Positions 63,836 through 64,000 of a stretch of 64,000 nucleotides of DNA are shown one piece after another (within the stretch, counting starts at the first letter, position 1; the number at the start of each line of letters is the position of its first letter). Location: assembly GCA_029449245.1 (NCBI GenBank), contig JANATF010000013.1:1-64000 (forward strand), written 5' to 3'. Below the pieces are notes generated by a model. That model did not search any database. It was not told the DNA's origin and was given only the letters and a program-made list of their open reading frames with translations. Position numbers and translations under genes: made by a program. The DNA is from Mortierella alpina. Its lineage: Eukaryota > Mortierellomycota > Mortierellomycetes > Mortierellales > Mortierellaceae.

Positions 63836-64000
63836 TCAAAGACGAGCTCGACCCGCCAGCAGGATCTCGTTCTCCTTTGCACCGAACGGACGATATCGAC
63901 CTTGTGGTGTCCACCAGAAGAGACGCTCATGGACCTTGGTCAGATCAAACCCCTCCTTCTTCAGCTCAACCTTCTTGTTCTTGAACGTCCCTGTTATATC
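63836..64000 (-). CDS. FAT1/FATP-type very-long-chain acyl-CoA synthetase, C-terminal fragment
   Basis: The window ends inside this gene; only the last 54 codons are present, open to base 64000. They read DITGTFKNKKVELKKEGFD, then RLFWWTPQGRYRPF and a short end, GRARL. T-G-T-F-K-x-x-K-V-x-L-x-x-E-G-F-D is the C-terminal hallmark of fatty-acid transport proteins and very-long-chain acyl-CoA synthetases (yeast Fat1), including the active-site lysine region. GRARL could act as a C-terminal peroxisomal signal-like tail, but that is speculative. Confidence 0.75.
   Translation of the reverse strand, partial: DITGTFKNKKVELKKEGFDLTKVHERLFWWTPQGRYRPFGAKENEILLAGRARL

Overview
The window is a chromosome end of a filamentous fungus from an early-diverging lineage. 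My best guess is Mortierellaceae (Mortierellomycota), an inference without database support. It begins with about 330 bp of C-strand telomere repeat (CCCT plus 6-8 A). The genes are eukaryotic: short introns with GT-AG and some GC-AG ends, pyrimidine-rich leaders, and mitochondrial presequences. Both propionyl-CoA carboxylase subunits are present, which is uncommon in Dikarya. I identified no tRNA or rRNA gene.

Layout. 1-11.4 kb is subtelomeric. It holds the telomere, a structurally complete Ty3-type chromovirus (1387-6993, identical 328-bp LTRs), minisatellites, and a 2-kb purine-rich tract of degenerate ~0.5-kb repeats, with no convincing host gene. From 11.4 kb on the DNA is ordinary gene-dense euchromatin: a UBE2T-like E2; the head-to-head pair PCCA (-) and PCCB (+); a Byr4/Bfa1-like septation regulator; a PTPMT1-like phosphatase (-) divergent from an F-box protein (+); an unrecognised membrane-type protein (-) divergent from trimethyllysine dioxygenase (+); a 14-TM MFS exporter; ribosomal protein uS9 (RPS16); a REXO-type RNA exonuclease (-) divergent from an aldo-keto reductase (+); 6-phosphogluconolactonase; a PHO84-type phosphate transporter; a membrane-anchored aldehyde dehydrogenase; a GH5 exo-beta-1,3-glucanase (-) divergent from a nucleotide-sugar transporter (+); an intact Tc1 element with ~291-bp TIRs; a GT31 glycosyltransferase; a Topors-like RING protein; and the C-terminus of a FAT1-type acyl-CoA synthetase cut by the window edge.

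Functional links. PCCA and PCCB encode the two subunits of one mitochondrial enzyme and share a 1.3-kb intergenic region. Trimethyllysine dioxygenase (carnitine synthesis), PCC and the FAT1-like protein all belong to fatty-acid and odd-chain metabolism. The glucanase, nucleotide-sugar transporter and GT31 enzyme fit cell-wall and glycan metabolism. Exon models were built by hand from splice signals, reading-frame continuity and remembered family conservation. They are internally consistent in phase but have no RNA support.

The most notable observations are: (i) the chromovirus carries a self-priming primer-binding site, complementary to the predicted 5' end of its own transcript; (ii) it also has a textbook -1 frameshift signal (GGGAAAC, 6-nt spacer, potential H-type pseudoknot); (iii) its two flanks are divergent copies of the same repeat, with no target-site duplication; (iv) the telomere unit is unusually T-rich; (v) several introns need GC donors, one of them next to a predicted 4-nt microexon.
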